This document shows positions 8,725-16,805 of a stretch of DNA of 64,000 bases, one piece after another. The notes under the pieces are model-generated. The model did not search any database and was not told the DNA's origin. It worked only from the letters and a program-made list of their open reading frames with translations. The stretch comes from Paratissierella segnis. Its GTDB lineage: Bacteria > Bacillota > Clostridia > Tissierellales > Tissierellaceae. Both the position numbers and the translations under genes were made by a program. Each line of letters starts with the position of its first letter. Position 1 is the stretch's first letter. Where the stretch lies: positions 46,483 to 110,482 of the forward strand of contig NZ_JACRTG010000020.1 of assembly GCF_014385195.1 (NCBI RefSeq), written 5' to 3'.

Positions 8725-9954
8725 TTATTCCCCTCTTTCTTTTCTTATTAGGTAAAATTTCTCTACGTCTTCTTTCATTTTCATTTTTACAATCTGTTGC
8801 GGATGGGGCGCCACATCTATTTTATTTCCCTCATCATCCCACATATTTTCGATTTTTTGGGTGAAATGATTTATATTCGGACCAAATATTTCTATCTCAT
8901 CTCCAACAAAAATTCTATTTCTTTGCTCTATGGTTGCAATTTTATTTTCCTTGTCATAATCTAAAATCATGCCAACAAAATCATATCCTCTAATATACGA
9001 ACTTGTTTCATAATTTAAAGATTCCTGATCCGGTTTTCCATAATAAAATCCGGTAGTAAAATCCCTATAGCTTACCTTCTTAATTTCCTCAATCCATTTT
9101 TTATCATATCTATATTCTTCCGGATCCTTATAATATTCGTCTATTGCCATCTTATATGACCTAATCACAGTGGATACATAATAGGATGATTTCACTCTCC
9201 CTTCTATTTTAAAGCTGTTGATTCCTGCTTTTATTAGTTCGGGAATGTGTTCTATCATACAAAGATCTTTTGAATTGAAAATAAATGTGCCATCTTTATG
9301 TTCTTCCACCGGAAAGTATTCTCCCGGTCTTTTTTCCTCTACAACATAATATTTGTACCTGCATGGATGAGCACAATCGCCTCTGTTTGCATCTCTACCA
9401 GTCATATAGTTGCTTAATAAACATCTTCCTGAATATGACATGCACATAGCTCCATGCACAAATGCCTCTATTGTTAAATCTTCGGGAACCTTCTTTTTTA
9501 TTTCTTCAATTTCTGCTAAGGACAATTCCCTTGCTAAAACAACTCTCCTTACGCCGAGATTATACCAAAACATAATGGTTTCATAGTTTGTAACACTGGC
9601 TTGGGTACTTATATGTATTGGCATATCTGGAACTGTTCTCCTTATAATCGAAAACATTCCGGGATCTGACACTATTACTGCATCAATATTTATATTATTT
9701 AAACTTGTTACATAATCCTCTAACCCTTCTAAATCTTCATTGTGGGGTACTATATTTAAAGTAATATAAACTTTCCTGCCCCTTTCATGAGCAAATTTTA
9801 CACCTTCTTCTATATCGCTAAGTGTAAAATTTTTAGAAGCTTTTCTAAGCCCAAAAGCCTCTCCCCCCAAATATATTGCATCTGCACCATATACAACAGC
9901 CATCTTAAGCTTTTCTAAGTCTCCTGCCGGCGCTAATAACTCAACTCTTTCCAT
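8725..9954 (-). CDS. U32-family protein, tRNA hydroxylation protein TrhP-like
   Basis: A 409-residue member of peptidase family U32. The family includes TrhP (YrrN/YrrO in B. subtilis, YegQ in E. coli), which is needed to make 5-hydroxyuridine at the tRNA wobble position from prephenate. The N-terminal TIM-barrel start LLAPAGDLEKLK, the U32 signature EAFVHGAMCMSYSGRCLLS near residue 165, and Cys residues (CLLS, GDCAHPCR, DLCM) that suit Fe-S binding are all visible, as is a C-terminal beta domain. It lies between trmR (the next enzyme in the same tRNA pathway) and udk, which supports the tRNA role over proteolysis. B. subtilis has two adjacent paralogues; here there is one. Confidence 0.93.
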   Translation of the reverse strand: MERVELLAPAGDLEKLKMAVVYGADAIYLGGEAFGLRKASKNFTLSDIEEGVKFAHERGRKVYITLNIVPHNEDLEGLEDYVTSLNNINIDAVIVSDPGMFSIIRRTVPDMPIHISTQASVTNYETIMFWYNLGVRRVVLARELSLAEIEEIKKKVPEDLTIEAFVHGAMCMSYSGRCLLSNYMTGRDANRGDCAHPCRYKYYVVEEKRPGEYFPVEEHKDGTFIFNSKDLCMIEHIPELIKAGINSFKIEGRVKSSYYVSTVIRSYKMAIDEYYKDPEEYRYDKKWIEEIKKVSYRDFTTGFYYGKPDQESLNYETSSYIRGYDFVGMILDYDKENKIATIEQRNRIFVGDEIEIFGPNINHFTQKIENMWDDEGNKIDVAPHPQQIVKMKMKEDVEKFYLIRKERGE

Positions 9955-9960
9955 TTTTAA

Positions 9961-10608
9961 TCAGCTCTCCTTATATATAATGGCTACACCATCGCCTAAT
10001 GGCATAATACAGGATGTATAGCCTTCAATATCATTTATATATTTTAAGAAACTCCTTAATCTCTTAACAATAGTCTTTTTCCTCCTTACAACTAAGGAAT
10101 CCGTAGCCACCATTCCCCTAAACAACACATTATCACAAACTAAAAGTCCTCCCGGTTTTAACAGTTTAATCGAAAGATTGAAAAATTCTAAATACTGTCC
10201 TTTGGCTGCATCCAAAAATATAAAATCATAGATGTAATCTAAATTTGAGAGTATTTCTTCTGCCTCCCCTTCTATGATTTTTATTCTATCTCCATAGGGA
10301 CTTATGGAGATGTTTTCTTCCGCCAATTTAATCATATTTTCGTTGCGTTCTATAGTATGTATAGAGGATTTACCACCTGTTGCTTCAGCCATAATCAACG
10401 CAGAATATCCAATTGCTGTACCCACTTCGAGAATTTTTTGAGGTTTTTTAGATTTTAATATTACCTTAAGTAATTGTGCAACTTCCGGTTCGATTATAGG
10501 AATATGATTTTCCTTAGCATATATTTCTAATTCCTTTAAATGTTCATTGTTATCAGGTATTATGCTTCTTATGTATTCTTCAATATATTCTTCATTAATA
10601 TTGCTCAT
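9961..10608 (-). CDS. trmR: tRNA 5-hydroxyuridine O-methyltransferase TrmR-like
   Basis: A 215-residue class I SAM-dependent O-methyltransferase (family 3). The SAM motif LEVGTAIGYSAL is near residue 58, followed by the acidic motif IERN and the metal/substrate region FIFLDAAKGQY, then LLKPGGLLVCDNVLFRG. In B. subtilis the equivalent yrrM (trmR) methylates ho5U to mo5U in tRNA. Here it also sits between mltG and the U32 gene, so the same activity is likely. It lies 6 bases upstream of the U32 gene, implying co-transcription. ATG is preceded by AAGGATG. Confidence 0.88.
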   Translation of the reverse strand: MSNINEEYIEEYIRSIIPDNNEHLKELEIYAKENHIPIIEPEVAQLLKVILKSKKPQKILEVGTAIGYSALIMAEATGGKSSIHTIERNENMIKLAEENISISPYGDRIKIIEGEAEEILSNLDYIYDFIFLDAAKGQYLEFFNLSIKLLKPGGLLVCDNVLFRGMVATDSLVVRRKKTIVKRLRSFLKYINDIEGYTSCIMPLGDGVAIIYKES

Positions 10609-10622
10609 TTTATCATCCTTTT

Positions 10623-10651
10623 TGATTAATTGCTATTAAAATAATAGTCAA
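10623..10651 (-). promoter_or_regulatory. Weak sigma-A promoter candidate for trmR-trhP-udk
   Basis: On the minus strand TTGACT (10646-10651), a 17-base spacer and TAATCA (10623-10628) lie just after the mltG terminator. The -10 is poor, so this is tentative. Confidence 0.35.
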
Positions 10652-10656
10652 CACAA

Positions 10657-10682
10657 AATAATAGGTGTTTCCACCTATTATT
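10657..10682 (-). terminator. Terminator after mltG
   Basis: An 11-bp stem (AATAATAGGTG with CACCTATTATT) and a GAAA loop on the minus strand, followed by TTGTGTT. It starts inside the mltG stop region. The tail is only moderately T-rich, so some read-through into trmR is likely. Confidence 0.7.
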
Positions 10683-11712
10683 TTTTTGGTTTGGCATTCA
10701 TGTGGTCCTCATAGTTTGTTGTAAATGTATGAGTTCCATCGGGACCAGTTAAAACAAAGAATAAATAATCAACATCTGCCGGATTTACCGCTGCAATTAA
10801 AGACTTCTCCCCGGGAGATGCTATAGGTCCAGGTGGTAAGCCTTTATTAATATATGTGTTATAAGGTGAAGGTGTTTGAGTTTCTGCAGTAGATAAATTT
10901 TCTTTTCTCTCGCCCAATATATATTGTACAGTTGCACAGGATTGCAACATCATCCCCTTATCCAGTCTATTGTGAAATACTGCAGATACTAGTGGTCTTT
11001 CACTATCTACTTTTGCTTCTCTTTCAACAATTGAAGCTAGTGTAACCGCTTCATTAAGTGAAATATCCAATTCATCCAATTTATTCATAATATCCTTTTT
11101 GTAGACCTTGTCAAATTCATCTAACATTTTTGATACAATATCTTCTTCCTTTGCATCCTTATATATTTCATAAGTTGATGGAAATAAATATCCCTCTAAG
11201 CTTTGTCCTTCATCTAATTCCTTTAAAAATTCATATCTATCCTCAAAATTATCCTTATTGCTTGTTAATTCAATAAATTTATCCTTATTTACAAATCCCT
11301 CTTCAGATAGCTTATCAGCAATCTGAACAAGCTCATATCCTTCTGGAATAGTAAATCTAATAGTATCTCCGGATTTACCTCCCTTTGTCAGATGCTCAAT
11401 TATTGTATTTAAATCCATATTGGTATTTAATTCATATTGTCCAGCTTTTAATTTGCTAGCCACATTTGAGGATCTCGCCTGGAGTTTAAAAACAAATTTG
11501 CTTTTAATCAATCCATTCTCGTATAGCAAATCAGATATCTTATTGATTGAACTCCCTTGAGGTATATCAATGACTATTTCATTGGAATCATCCGTTGTCA
11601 TAGGTTCAAGACTGCTTTTATAATGGCTTCTCCAAGAATATATTGCCAAAGATATCAAAATAATTATAATTAATATAAATGAAATTTTCTTCTTTTTTTT
11701 AATCATTTCCAT
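10678..11712 (-). CDS. mltG: Endolytic murein transglycosylase MltG
   Basis: A 344-residue YceG-like protein that cleaves nascent glycan strands and sets chain ends. It has a cytoplasmic Lys-rich N-terminus, one membrane helix (about residues 9-26), a LysM-like subdomain with IPQGSSINKISDLLYENGLI, and the catalytic segment ASIVEREA near residue 228, where the Glu is the family's active-site acid. YNTYINKGLPPGPI and DYLFFV are also conserved. The length is normal. ATG is preceded by AGGTGAGATAGA. Gene order mltG-trmR-U32-udk matches B. subtilis yrrL-yrrM-yrrN/O-udk. Confidence 0.95.
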   Translation of the reverse strand: MEMIKKKKKISFILIIIILISLAIYSWRSHYKSSLEPMTTDDSNEIVIDIPQGSSINKISDLLYENGLIKSKFVFKLQARSSNVASKLKAGQYELNTNMDLNTIIEHLTKGGKSGDTIRFTIPEGYELVQIADKLSEEGFVNKDKFIELTSNKDNFEDRYEFLKELDEGQSLEGYLFPSTYEIYKDAKEEDIVSKMLDEFDKVYKKDIMNKLDELDISLNEAVTLASIVEREAKVDSERPLVSAVFHNRLDKGMMLQSCATVQYILGERKENLSTAETQTPSPYNTYINKGLPPGPIASPGEKSLIAAVNPADVDYLFFVLTGPDGTHTFTTNYEDHMNAKPKK

Positions 11713-11727
11713 TCTATCTCACCTTTA

Positions 11728-12219
11728 TTACCATTCTTTTATATTTGTTGCTTTTTTATATACATATAATATCACAGATCCAAATATCAATACAGAAATT
11801 AATTCTCCTATACCTATACCCAATACGGTATAAAAATATGGCACTTTTGTAAAATAAGAAACCCAAATTGAAACTATTAACCCATTCAAAGCTACCGGTG
11901 GTATCATCCCAAGAAACTTGTTTTTCATCTTTGAAGTAAGGAAAGCTGCTACTAATGTAACAAGGCTGCCTCCTACAATATCCAAAAGTCCAAATCCCGA
12001 ATAAGGTGCCAGTATTAAATTTGCCAGTAAAGTACCCACAAATAAGCCTGGGATTGCTGCTGATTCTACCATCGGCAATAAGGTCAAGCCTTCTGCTAAC
12101 CTCAATTGAACAGGACCGAATGTAAGGTTCGCAAAGGGTACAGGCAATACCTGTATTATAATTAGAACTATGTATATAGCAGCTATTAAACTAGCCTTGG
12201 TGATATATCTTATATTCAT
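11728..12219 (-). CDS. queT: QueT-family transporter (queuosine precursor ECF S component)
   Basis: A 163-residue integral membrane protein with five to six predicted helices. It carries the QueT family signature LTFGPVQLRLAEGLTLLP near residue 32. QueT proteins are substrate-binding subunits of energy-coupling-factor transporters, thought to import preQ1 or related queuosine precursors. I saw no preQ1 riboswitch in the 286-bp upstream gap. It lies 15 bases before mltG and may share its transcript. A tRNA modification theme (queT, trmR, trhP) runs through this stretch. Confidence 0.85.
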   Translation of the reverse strand: MNIRYITKASLIAAIYIVLIIIQVLPVPFANLTFGPVQLRLAEGLTLLPMVESAAIPGLFVGTLLANLILAPYSGFGLLDIVGGSLVTLVAAFLTSKMKNKFLGMIPPVALNGLIVSIWVSYFTKVPYFYTVLGIGIGELISVLIFGSVILYVYKKATNIKEW

Positions 12220-12233
12220 AATAACCCCCTGAT

Positions 12234-12293
12234 CAGTTCACAGTTCACAATTCACAATTGTTGGTGTCAATTCACAGTTCACAATTCACAATC
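12234..12293. repeat. TTCACAATTCACAATT-type intergenic repeat, double copy
   Basis: Two blocks of CAGTTCACAATTCACAAT-like sequence are separated by TTGTTGGTGTCAA. They adjoin a structured segment at 12293-12385. Confidence 0.7.
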
Positions 12294-12386
12294 GACCCTT
12301 GGGTCGTCCTGCCGTGTACCCTTTGTAGTCTAAGGGTGAGACGGACAGTATAAGTACTGCTTTCGAAGGATCTCCGGTTTTAAAGA
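12293..12386. repeat. Structured intergenic element with three hairpins
   Basis: Three inverted repeats stand in a row: CGACCC-TT-GGGTCG (12293-12306), ACCCTT...AAGGGT (about 12318-12337) enclosed by outer GTC..CGT/ACG..GAC pairing, and CAGTA-TAAG-TACTG (12346-12359). GAAGGATCTCCGGTTTT follows. No ORF or known RNA class is evident. The ATTCACA repeats on the left and the GGATCTCC motif on the right suggest a small MITE-like or mosaic intergenic repeat. A structured RNA is the other option. Confidence 0.5.
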
Positions 12387-12482
12387 TAGTGAAGAGTGAA
12401 GAGCAAAAAAATTATCCTTCAAATGACATCTTTTCCAAACCATTATATCACAAATAAGCAAAGAATAAAGAATAAAATAATA

Positions 12483-12500
12483 TCCCTAGTATCCTAGGGA
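12483..12500 (-). terminator. Terminator after the RNase J gene
   Basis: TCCCTAG and CTAGGGA form a perfect 7-bp stem with a 4-base loop, followed on the minus strand by TATTATTTTATTCTTT. It closes the transcript that ends with RNase J. Confidence 0.85.
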
Positions 12501-12505
12501 CATTA

Positions 12506-14167
12506 CTAAACCTCCATTATAATTGGTAAAATCATTGGGTTCCTCTTTATTTTTTCATAAATATAATCTCTTAAAGATTCTCTGATATTTGATTTAAGAG
12601 TTGCCCAATCAGTTATTTTCTTTTTCTCGCACTCGCTTAAAACCTTTTTAACAACACACCTAGCTTCTTCCATTAAGTCTTCAGATTCTCTTACATATAC
12701 AAATCCTCTGGAAATAATGTCCGGCCCGGCGATTACGGCACCATCCTGCTTGCTCATAGTTACTACTACTACTATAAGCCCATCTTCCGATAAATGCTTT
12801 CTATCCCTTAGAACTATATTGCCAACATCGCCTACTCCTAAACCGTCAACTAATATATTTCCGGCTTGAACACTGGGTCCTATGTTAGCAGTATTCTTAG
12901 TAAGTTCAAGAGTTTGCCCATTTTCCAGAATAAATATATTTTCCTTAGGTGTCCCTAATGAATGACTTATATCAGCATGCATTTTTAGATGTCTCTGTTC
13001 TCCATGGACAGGCATAAAAAATTTAGGTTTTACCAATGTATGAATTAATTTCAATTCCTCTTGACAAGCGTGTCCTGATACATGGACTTCCGCTAAATCT
13101 TCATAAACCACTCGTGTCCCACTTTCAATTAGCTTGTTAATAATTCTGGAAATAGTTTTTTCATTCCCAGGAATTGGAGATGCAGAAATTATTACTAAAT
13201 CATCAGGAAAAAGTTCAATCTTTCTATGCTCTGAAAATGCAATCCTAGTCAAAGCTGACATAGGCTCTCCTTGAGACCCTGTAGTAATTATAACCAGTTC
13301 ATCTTTTCTATATCTATTCATCTCGTTTATATCTATAAGAGTTCCCTCTTCCATCCTTAAATACCCTAATTCAGTAGCTACCGTTACGGTATTTACCATA
13401 GATCTGCCGGATACAACTACCTTCCTGTCATAAAGTTCCGCTGCATCAATGATTTGTTGCACCCTGTGAACATTCGATGCAAAAGTAGCTACAATTATTC
13501 TGCTGTCAGCCTTTGAAAATAAATCCTTAAATGTATCTCCTACACTTCTCTCACTCATAGTATATCCGCGTCTTGTAACATTTGTACTATCAGATAAAAG
13601 AGCTAACACTCCACGTGAACCTAACTCTGCGAAACGGTTTAAATCAATTACTTCACCGGAAATAGGTGTGTAATCTATTTTAAAATCACCTGTATGAATT
13701 ATTGTCCCTATATTTGTAGTTATTGCCAAAGCAACACTATCAGGAATACTATGATTGGTTCTAATAAATTCTACTTGAAATTCTCCTAATCTTATTGTAT
13801 CCCCTGCTTTTACTGTATTTAATTCGACATCACCTAAATTGTGTTCTTTTAATTTGGTACTAAGTAAACCCAGCGTCAATTTAGTACCATAAATTGGAAT
13901 ATTTATTTTCTTTAAAACATATGGAATAGCACCTACGTGATCTTCATGCCCGTGTGTCAATATCAGACCTTTTATTTTATCCTTATTTTTTATTAGATAG
14001 GTAATATCAGGTATTACTATATCTACACCCAACATCTCATCTTCCGGGAATGTCATACCACAATCCACTATAATTATATCTTCTTTATATTCAAAAACAG
14101 TTATGTTTTTTCCAATTTCACCTAATCCCCCAAGAGGAATTATTTTTAGTTTATTCGCTTTCGCCAA
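12506..14167 (-). CDS. rnj: Ribonuclease J
   Basis: A 553-residue metallo-beta-lactamase/beta-CASP ribonuclease that processes and decays mRNA (5'-3' exonuclease and endonuclease). The zinc motif THGHEDHVGAIP is near residue 74, with HTGDFKID, the beta-CASP region (SGRSMVNT, TTGSQGEPMSAL) and the C-terminal motif HVSGHACQEELK. The C-terminal domain is complete. The start is TTG with GGAGAAGTGA upstream. It lies 6 bases after a fur-type gene. RnjA and RnjB cannot be told apart by eye. Confidence 0.95.
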   Translation of the reverse strand: MAKANKLKIIPLGGLGEIGKNITVFEYKEDIIIVDCGMTFPEDEMLGVDIVIPDITYLIKNKDKIKGLILTHGHEDHVGAIPYVLKKINIPIYGTKLTLGLLSTKLKEHNLGDVELNTVKAGDTIRLGEFQVEFIRTNHSIPDSVALAITTNIGTIIHTGDFKIDYTPISGEVIDLNRFAELGSRGVLALLSDSTNVTRRGYTMSERSVGDTFKDLFSKADSRIIVATFASNVHRVQQIIDAAELYDRKVVVSGRSMVNTVTVATELGYLRMEEGTLIDINEMNRYRKDELVIITTGSQGEPMSALTRIAFSEHRKIELFPDDLVIISASPIPGNEKTISRIINKLIESGTRVVYEDLAEVHVSGHACQEELKLIHTLVKPKFFMPVHGEQRHLKMHADISHSLGTPKENIFILENGQTLELTKNTANIGPSVQAGNILVDGLGVGDVGNIVLRDRKHLSEDGLIVVVVTMSKQDGAVIAGPDIISRGFVYVRESEDLMEEARCVVKKVLSECEKKKITDWATLKSNIRESLRDYIYEKIKRNPMILPIIMEV

Positions 14168-14173
14168 TCTATA

Positions 14174-14623
14174 TCACTTCTCCTTATTTTTGTTATCTAA
14201 ACACTCTTTACAATAACCATAAAATTTCACATTATGGTCTAGAATTTTAAATTTGTCATCTTTCTCGATTTTGTTCTCTAAACTTTCCAATAAATCTAAT
14301 TTAACTTCAATTACTTTTCCACAATTTAAGCATATTAAATGATGATGCTGGTGATTTTCCTCTCCCAAATTCAATTCATAACGACTTACACCATCATCAA
14401 AGTTGATTTTATATACGATATTTAATTTTTCAAAGAGTTGTAAAGTCCTATACACCGTTGCAATCCCTATCTCAGGATTTTCTTTTGAGACAATATTAAA
14501 AACGTCTTCACAACTTAAATGTTCACTATTATTATTAAGTAATGTCTCTAAAATATCCTTTCTCTGATTAGTTAACTTATAGCCCTCTTTTTGTAAGGTC
14601 TCTTTATATCCATTAATATTCAT
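14174..14623 (-). CDS. Fur-family metalloregulator
   Basis: A 149-residue ferric-uptake-regulator family repressor. It has an N-terminal winged helix (KLTNQRKDILETLL, then IGIATVYRTLQLFEKLN near residue 55), a His-rich metal site NHQHHHLIC, and the structural zinc cysteines CLNCGK and CKEC. Fur, Zur and PerR cannot be separated safely by eye: PerR normally has an Asp at one metal position that I cannot align here. The gene sits between DUF1292 and RNase J, a common clostridial order, so it probably has both housekeeping and stress roles. Confidence 0.9.
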   Translation of the reverse strand: MNINGYKETLQKEGYKLTNQRKDILETLLNNNSEHLSCEDVFNIVSKENPEIGIATVYRTLQLFEKLNIVYKINFDDGVSRYELNLGEENHQHHHLICLNCGKVIEVKLDLLESLENKIEKDDKFKILDHNVKFYGYCKECLDNKNKEK

Positions 14624-14648
14624 TTTATCACCTATTCAAGGTTAATAT

Positions 14649-14897
14649 TTATTGCAGATACTCTTTTATTAATTCCTCATAAGCCTCTTGCGCCTCTTCT
14701 AATTCATCGTCATCTATACCAACTAAAATTTCATCGCCCTCATCATCCATTTCCACCCTTAAAATATAGGTAGCCGATTCAATATCATCCGTAGGTAACA
14801 TCGCTACATAATCCGTATCATCTAAGCTAAATTTAGCTTTTATGATAAATTCTATTCCATTTCCTAATTCATCATAAAACAAATGTCGCTCACCCAT
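14649..14897 (-). CDS. DUF1292 protein (YrzB-like)
   Basis: An 82-residue acidic protein of the DUF1292 family, which sits next to ruvX in most Firmicutes. The core FYDELGNGIEFIIKAKFSLDDTDY and the acidic C-terminus are typical. The function is unknown. It lies 4 bases after ruvX, so it is in the same operon. Confidence 0.88.
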   Translation of the reverse strand: MGERHLFYDELGNGIEFIIKAKFSLDDTDYVAMLPTDDIESATYILRVEMDDEGDEILVGIDDDELEEAQEAYEELIKEYLQ

Positions 14898-14901
14898 AAA
14901 A

Positions 14902-15321
14902 CTAAACCTCCTTTTCCATATCTAAATAAGTTTGTAATATATATGTAGCGGCTATTTTATCTATTACCTTTTTCCTTTTTTCGCGTCTAACATCGCCTTC
15001 AATTAGGAGCCGTTCCGCAGCAACTGTAGTTAGCCTTTCATCTATATATATTATATCAACTTTAAATTTATTTTTAACCATATCTGCAAATTTAATTACT
15101 TTTTCTCCTTGCAGACCGATGGTGCCATTCATATTTTTAGGTAACCCTACGACTATTTTTTTTACTTGAAATTCATCTATATATGATTCAAGGACAGAAA
15201 AATCCTTTACCTTGCTTTCTCTTCTAATAGTAGTTAATCCTTGCGCTGTAAGCTGCAATGGATCACTAAGTGCAACTCCTATAGTTTTATCTCCCACATC
15301 TAATCCTAATATACGTTCCAT
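14902..15321 (-). CDS. ruvX: Holliday junction resolvase-like RuvX (YqgF)
   Basis: A 139-residue RNase H-fold nuclease of the YqgF family, linked to rRNA processing and recombination. It starts RILGLDVGDKTIGVALSDP, with catalytic Asp in LGLDVG, and has VVGLPKNMNG and DERLTTVAAE. I use ATG at 15321 because GAGG lies 6 bases upstream. An in-frame ATG at 15351 would add ten residues that no homologue has and would overlap the reductase gene. The stop of the reductase is 11 bases upstream. Confidence 0.94.
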   Translation of the reverse strand: MERILGLDVGDKTIGVALSDPLQLTAQGLTTIRRESKVKDFSVLESYIDEFQVKKIVVGLPKNMNGTIGLQGEKVIKFADMVKNKFKVDIIYIDERLTTVAAERLLIEGDVRREKRKKVIDKIAATYILQTYLDMEKEV

Positions 15322-15332
15322 TTCATTCCTCA

Positions 15333-16283
15333 TTAAATTACTTTTATACAAAATTCAGGACATGTTGTTGCACAATATCCGCATAAAATACAATTCTCAT
15401 TTGGCACAGCATGATTATCTATTAGTGTTATGCCATGCTGCTTACATCTTTTAACGCATTTTCCACACCCTATACAATAATCGGCAACTATTAACTTCCT
15501 GTTTTTATTCTTTAGCTTCATTTTTATATCATTTGGTATATACCCATTTTCAATCAAGCTAATATTTGCATCTATCTCATCTGTTGATTGTAATCCTACT
15601 GCAATAGAATGCAGATAGGGAATTTCTTTTACAAATTTGAAGGCTTCTTCAGCGTTTTTAATTAAATGACCTCCGCCCAAAGGTTTCATCCCATAGATGC
15701 CCTTTCCCAAGGCATTCAGTTCTTCTACATTTTTTAACATTTCATCTATAGTTCCATCCAGTATTCCAATACCGTATTTGTTTATTATCGGATGGACAAT
15801 CTCAATTTCATCATACGCTTTTGCACCACGAACACCGGCAATCTTATGTGTAGATATACCGAAGCTTCTAATCTTACCTCTTTCTTTAGCCTTTAAAAAA
15901 TATTCAATTGCTTCATAATGTCCCTTAATAGTATAAATGCTTTCCTGTTCATGTAGTAAAAATATATCTATATAATCCGTCCCTATCTCTTTTAGGGCTA
16001 GTTCCAGACTTTTCTCAGCCATTTCCTTGGTATATGCATATGTCTTTGTGGCTATTACATATTCTTCTCTATTTATGCCTTTTAAAGCCTCTCTTATATA
16101 ATTGTAGTTTTCATATATTTCTGCAGTGTCCAAAAAATTTATACCTTTATCAAAGGCATAATCAATAAGATATGCTCCTTCTTTAACAGACAGATTTGCT
16201 TGAAATGGAGTCATTGTCAAAGAACCAAAGCATAATCTTGATACTTCAATTTGACTTTTCCCTAGTTTTACCTTTTCCAACAT
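15333..16283 (-). CDS. Aldo/keto reductase with C-terminal 2x[4Fe-4S] ferredoxin domain
   Basis: A protein of about 316 residues. It has an N-terminal TIM-barrel aldo/keto reductase (active-site DTAEIYENY with catalytic Tyr, catalytic His in LLHEQESIY) and a C-terminal bacterial ferredoxin with CIGCGKCVKRC and CILCGYCATTC clusters. Such fusions are common in anaerobes; the substrate is unknown. ATG at 16283 is chosen because AGGA lies 9-10 bases upstream. The 20-residue extension to 16343 is hydrophobic and lacks a ribosome binding site. It is inserted between ireB and ruvX, which are normally adjacent, so it looks like a later arrival in the cluster. Confidence 0.9.
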   Translation of the reverse strand: MLEKVKLGKSQIEVSRLCFGSLTMTPFQANLSVKEGAYLIDYAFDKGINFLDTAEIYENYNYIREALKGINREEYVIATKTYAYTKEMAEKSLELALKEIGTDYIDIFLLHEQESIYTIKGHYEAIEYFLKAKERGKIRSFGISTHKIAGVRGAKAYDEIEIVHPIINKYGIGILDGTIDEMLKNVEELNALGKGIYGMKPLGGGHLIKNAEEAFKFVKEIPYLHSIAVGLQSTDEIDANISLIENGYIPNDIKMKLKNKNRKLIVADYCIGCGKCVKRCKQHGITLIDNHAVPNENCILCGYCATTCPEFCIKVI

Positions 16284-16354
16284 GACACTTCCTAAATTCC
16301 TTAAATTAAATAATAAGATGGATAGTATAAAGAAATACACCATCCATCCTAAGA

Positions 16355-16621
16355 TTATTTTTCTTTACTTTCATTTAAATATGATCTTAATATATCTTCC
16401 AATAATTCATCTCGTTCTATCTTTCTTATTAAAGATCTCGCATTTTGATGACTGGTTATATATGTAGGATCTCCGGATAAAATATAACCGATTATTTGAT
16501 CTATTGGGTTATATCCCTTTTCTTCCAACGCTTTATATACTGACATTAGGATCTCCCTTGGATCTGTTTGATTGTCTCTTGGTGGTTCAAACTTCATTGT
16601 TTCATCAAAATTATTGTTCAT
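16355..16621 (-). CDS. IreB-family regulatory phosphoprotein (DUF965)
   Basis: An 88-residue IreB/YrzL-family protein. In Enterococcus faecalis IreB is phosphorylated on Thr by the PASTA kinase IreK and affects cephalosporin resistance. The core REILMSVYKALEEKGYNP...IIGYILSGDPTYITSH is conserved. ATG at 16621 is preceded by GGGGTG, so the 13 extra residues to 16660 are not used. It is the gene directly downstream of alaS, as in most Firmicutes. Confidence 0.93.
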   Translation of the reverse strand: MNNNFDETMKFEPPRDNQTDPREILMSVYKALEEKGYNPIDQIIGYILSGDPTYITSHQNARSLIRKIERDELLEDILRSYLNESKEK

Positions 16622-16654
16622 AAACAACACCCCTGTATCTATTATAACAAATCC

Positions 16655-16710
16655 GTTCATAATTCACAACTTAATTCAATTTCAGTTCACAATTCACAGT
16701 TCACAATTGA
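16655..16710. repeat. TTCACAATTCACAATT-type intergenic repeat with GATTCTTC motif
   Basis: CATAATTCACAACTTAATTC is followed by CAGTTCACAATTCACAGTTCACAATTGA, and AAGATTCTTCCGTCATT begins about 10 bases later. It lies in the 184-bp gap between alaS and ireB. The remainder (16735-16805) shows no other feature. Confidence 0.65.
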
Positions 16711-16805
16711 AAAGATAAGATTCTTCCGTCATTAATTTACCCTAAGAATAAATTTTGATTGAACTTTAATGCATGTTGATTGATTTTACTGCTATACCTT
16801 ACCTC

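Noticed and set aside
12220..12505. preQ1 riboswitch upstream of queT
   Set aside because: I could not find the preQ1 hairpin with the C-rich loop and A-rich tail near the ribosome binding site. The region is instead filled by repeats.
15322..15351. Upstream ATG of ruvX adding ten residues
   Set aside because: It lacks a Shine-Dalgarno and overlaps the reductase stop region. ATG at 15321 has GAGG at proper spacing and starts at the conserved fold.
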